This document shows positions 7,168 to 7,855 of a stretch of DNA of 7,855 bases, piece after piece. The notes below the pieces were generated by a model. The model was not told the origin of the DNA. It saw nothing but the letters and a program-made list of their open reading frames with translations, and ran no database searches. The DNA is from DHVE2 group archaeon (GTDB lineage Archaea > Thermoplasmatota > Thermoplasmata > Thermoplasmatales > Aciduliprofundaceae): assembly GCA_015522955.1 (NCBI GenBank), contig WALG01000013.1, forward strand, positions 1-7,855, given 5' to 3'. The position numbers and the translations under genes are program-made. Within the stretch, counting starts at the first letter, position 1. Each line of letters starts with the position of its first letter.

Positions 7168-7180
7168 GAAAAAATAAAAA
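7168..7180 (+). promoter_or_regulatory. TATA-type promoter of ridA
   Basis: GGAAAAAATAAAA combines a purine-rich BRE-like flank with an A/T-rich element centred about 27 bases before the ridA ATG at 7202. A GAGGT at 7195-7199 is only two bases from the ATG, too close to act as a normal ribosome site, so a leaderless transcript is more likely. The 71-base region 7131-7201 serves both divergent genes. Confidence 0.45.
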
Positions 7181-7201
7181 TGGAGAAAACGATAGAGGTA
7201 T

Positions 7202-7657
7202 ATGATACATCATATATTAACTAAAAAGGCACCTGAGCCTGTGGGTCCATATAGTCAGGCAGTCAAGGCCGGAGATTATCTATTTATTTCTGGCCAACTG
7301 GGAACTGATCCGGAGACTGGAAGTTTTGAGGAGAGTATAGGGAAGCAAACTAAACAGGCCATAAAAAATCTCATTGCCATAGTTGAGACAGCGGGGGGTA
7401 ACTTAAAAAGCATAGTATATGTGACTGTATATCTTAGCGATATTCCCATCTGCGGCATGCCTATCAATCATGGCCGCTGTGTATATGTGACTGTATATCT
7501 TAGCGATATCCGTGACTTTTCAGAGATGAATAAAGTTTACGCAGAATTTTTTGAGAATACGCGACCTGCAAGGGTAACCGTGGAATCTCCCCATCTCCCC
7601 AAGAATGCCCGTGTGGAGATAAGTGCTATTGCCTATATACCAGGGGATAAGAAATGA
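7202..7657 (+). CDS. ridA: RidA family enamine/imine deaminase with a 22-residue insertion
   Basis: RidA (YjgF/YER057c/UK114) proteins are small trimeric cytosolic enzymes that hydrolyse reactive enamines/imines such as 2-aminoacrylate, protecting PLP enzymes. Family features are APEPVGPYSQAV (10-21), YLFISGQLGTDPETG (26-40), TKQAIKNLIAIVETAGG (50-66), the VYVTVYLSDI strand, RDFSEMNKVYAEFF (104-117), and RPARVTVE (121-128) containing the substrate-carboxylate Arg124 (Arg105 in the E. coli enzyme). Length is 151 residues against the usual 125-130. The excess is exactly 22 residues: VYVTVYLSDI occurs twice (72-81 and 94-103) with PICGMPINHGRC between. Without them the protein is 129 residues with a normal TVYLSDIRDFSEMN junction. 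The frame is intact, but the extra loop and strand fall in the core sheet, so activity is doubtful. It overlaps the next gene by ATGA. Confidence 0.93.
   Translation: MIHHILTKKAPEPVGPYSQAVKAGDYLFISGQLGTDPETGSFEESIGKQTKQAIKNLIAIVETAGGNLKSIVYVTVYLSDIPICGMPINHGRCVYVTVYLSDIRDFSEMNKVYAEFFENTRPARVTVESPHLPKNARVEISAIAYIPGDKK
7415..7509 (+). repeat. 29-base direct repeat flanking a 37-base insert inside ridA
   Basis: Copies 7415-7443 and 7481-7509 are identical over 29 bases and begin GTATATGTGACTG. The bases on either side differ at once (A/T before, T/C after). Between them, 7444-7480 is 37 bases found nowhere else in the window on either strand by eye, about 57% G+C against a visibly lower value around it. 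The period is 66 bases, so the frame is kept. The first copy joined directly to the sequence after the second copy gives a canonical RidA, so the repeat is host coding sequence and the added unit is one repeat plus one 37-base segment. That geometry matches off-target spacer integration by a CRISPR integrase; see findings. Confidence 0.9.
7452..7477. repeat. Small inverted repeat within the ridA insert
   Basis: GCGGC (7452-7456) and GCCGC (7473-7477) are complementary. ATG (7457-7459) and CAT (7469-7471) extend the stem to eight pairs if G7472 is bulged, leaving a nine-base loop. It lies wholly within the 37-base inserted segment. It may be chance or may reflect the origin of the insert. Confidence 0.4.
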
Positions 7658-7855
7658 AAGGTTATGTTATCCGCACAAAACTTCCGCGCAATCCTGAAAA
7701 AAGAGTGCAGGAACTGCGTAGGGCGATTTTAAGACGCTGTATCCAGAATCATATGGACTGTGTTGTGGAGTATTTAGATGGACGTATTATCCTGTTTTCC
7801 TCCGGCGATATTACACCTCTGATTACAGATATTAAAGGAGTCCTCTCCACTGAGC
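7654..7855 (+). CDS. Partial gene, possibly ThiI-like tRNA sulfurtransferase N-terminus
   Basis: The frame opens with an ATG overlapping the ridA stop (ATGA, 7654-7657) and runs off the window after 67 codons. AGGGGAT at 7642-7648, five bases upstream, is a fair ribosome site. The visible residues form a small alpha/beta pattern: a beta start (MKGYVIRTKL), a basic helix (EKRVQELRRAILRRC), then VVEYLDGRIILFSS and a last segment ending DIKGVLSTE. The order, especially DGRI followed by a helix and a GV-S-type strand, resembles the N-terminal ferredoxin-like domain before THUMP in archaeal ThiI. The usual opening GE-x-x-x-K motif is not evident, so another THUMP or ferredoxin-like protein is possible. 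I am sure it is a coding start, not of the function. Confidence 0.6.
   Translation, partial: MKGYVIRTKLPRNPEKRVQELRRAILRRCIQNHMDCVVEYLDGRIILFSSGDITPLITDIKGVLSTE

Noticed and set aside
7444..7480. Insertion sequence or MITE in ridA
   Set aside because: The insert is 37 bases with no terminal inverted repeats at its edges, and a 29-base target duplication is far longer than transposases make.
7415..7509. A conventional CRISPR array
   Set aside because: There are only two repeats and one spacer, the repeat is RidA coding sequence, and no leader or cas gene is present. Only an off-target integration event is considered.

Overview
The window looks like part of an archaeal chromosome, most likely a Thermoplasmatota lineage; an Aciduliprofundum-like (DHVE2) relative is my guess from gene content and style, not a demonstrated placement. 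The archaeal signs are an isopentenyl phosphate kinase next to a type 2 isopentenyl-diphosphate isomerase, a single-module ZPR1 zinc-finger protein, TATA-type elements about 27-29 bases before start codons with no leader (leaderless mRNAs), GGAGGTGA-type ribosome sites inside operons, AGA/AGG and ATA codon preference, and T-rich tracts after genes. Genes are tightly packed and often overlap.

Layout. 1-1074 (+): C-terminal part of a large secreted or surface glycoprotein, followed by a T-rich terminator. 1155-4039 (+): a four-gene operon with every junction overlapping, encoding isopentenyl phosphate kinase, IDI-2 (fni), archaeal ZPR1 and a DUF1028 Ntn-hydrolase-like protein. 4033-5863 (-): scpB followed by purD, whose stop codon overlaps the DUF1028 stop tail-to-tail. 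5907-7130 (-): a CPA2-type Na+/H+ antiporter. 7202-7855 (+): ridA overlapping by ATGA the start of a partial gene that may be ThiI-like. The antiporter and ridA diverge from a 71-base AT-rich promoter region.

How the genes work together. IPK and IDI-2 are consecutive late steps of the archaeal mevalonate pathway (isopentenyl phosphate to IPP, then IPP to DMAPP) and supply membrane isoprenoids. ZPR1 and DUF1028 are translationally coupled behind them but have no established isoprenoid role. ScpB (chromosome condensation) and PurD (purine synthesis) share a transcript without an obvious common pathway.

Most notable signal. ridA carries an exact 66-base in-frame insertion in its best conserved strand, built as a perfect 29-base direct repeat flanking a 37-base unrelated, GC-richer segment. 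Removing 66 bases restores a canonical 129-residue RidA. A repeat-sized target duplication around a spacer-sized insert is the product expected if a CRISPR Cas1-Cas2 integrase had inserted a spacer off-target into a housekeeping gene. This is a hypothesis; assembly artefact and repair-mediated duplication remain open.
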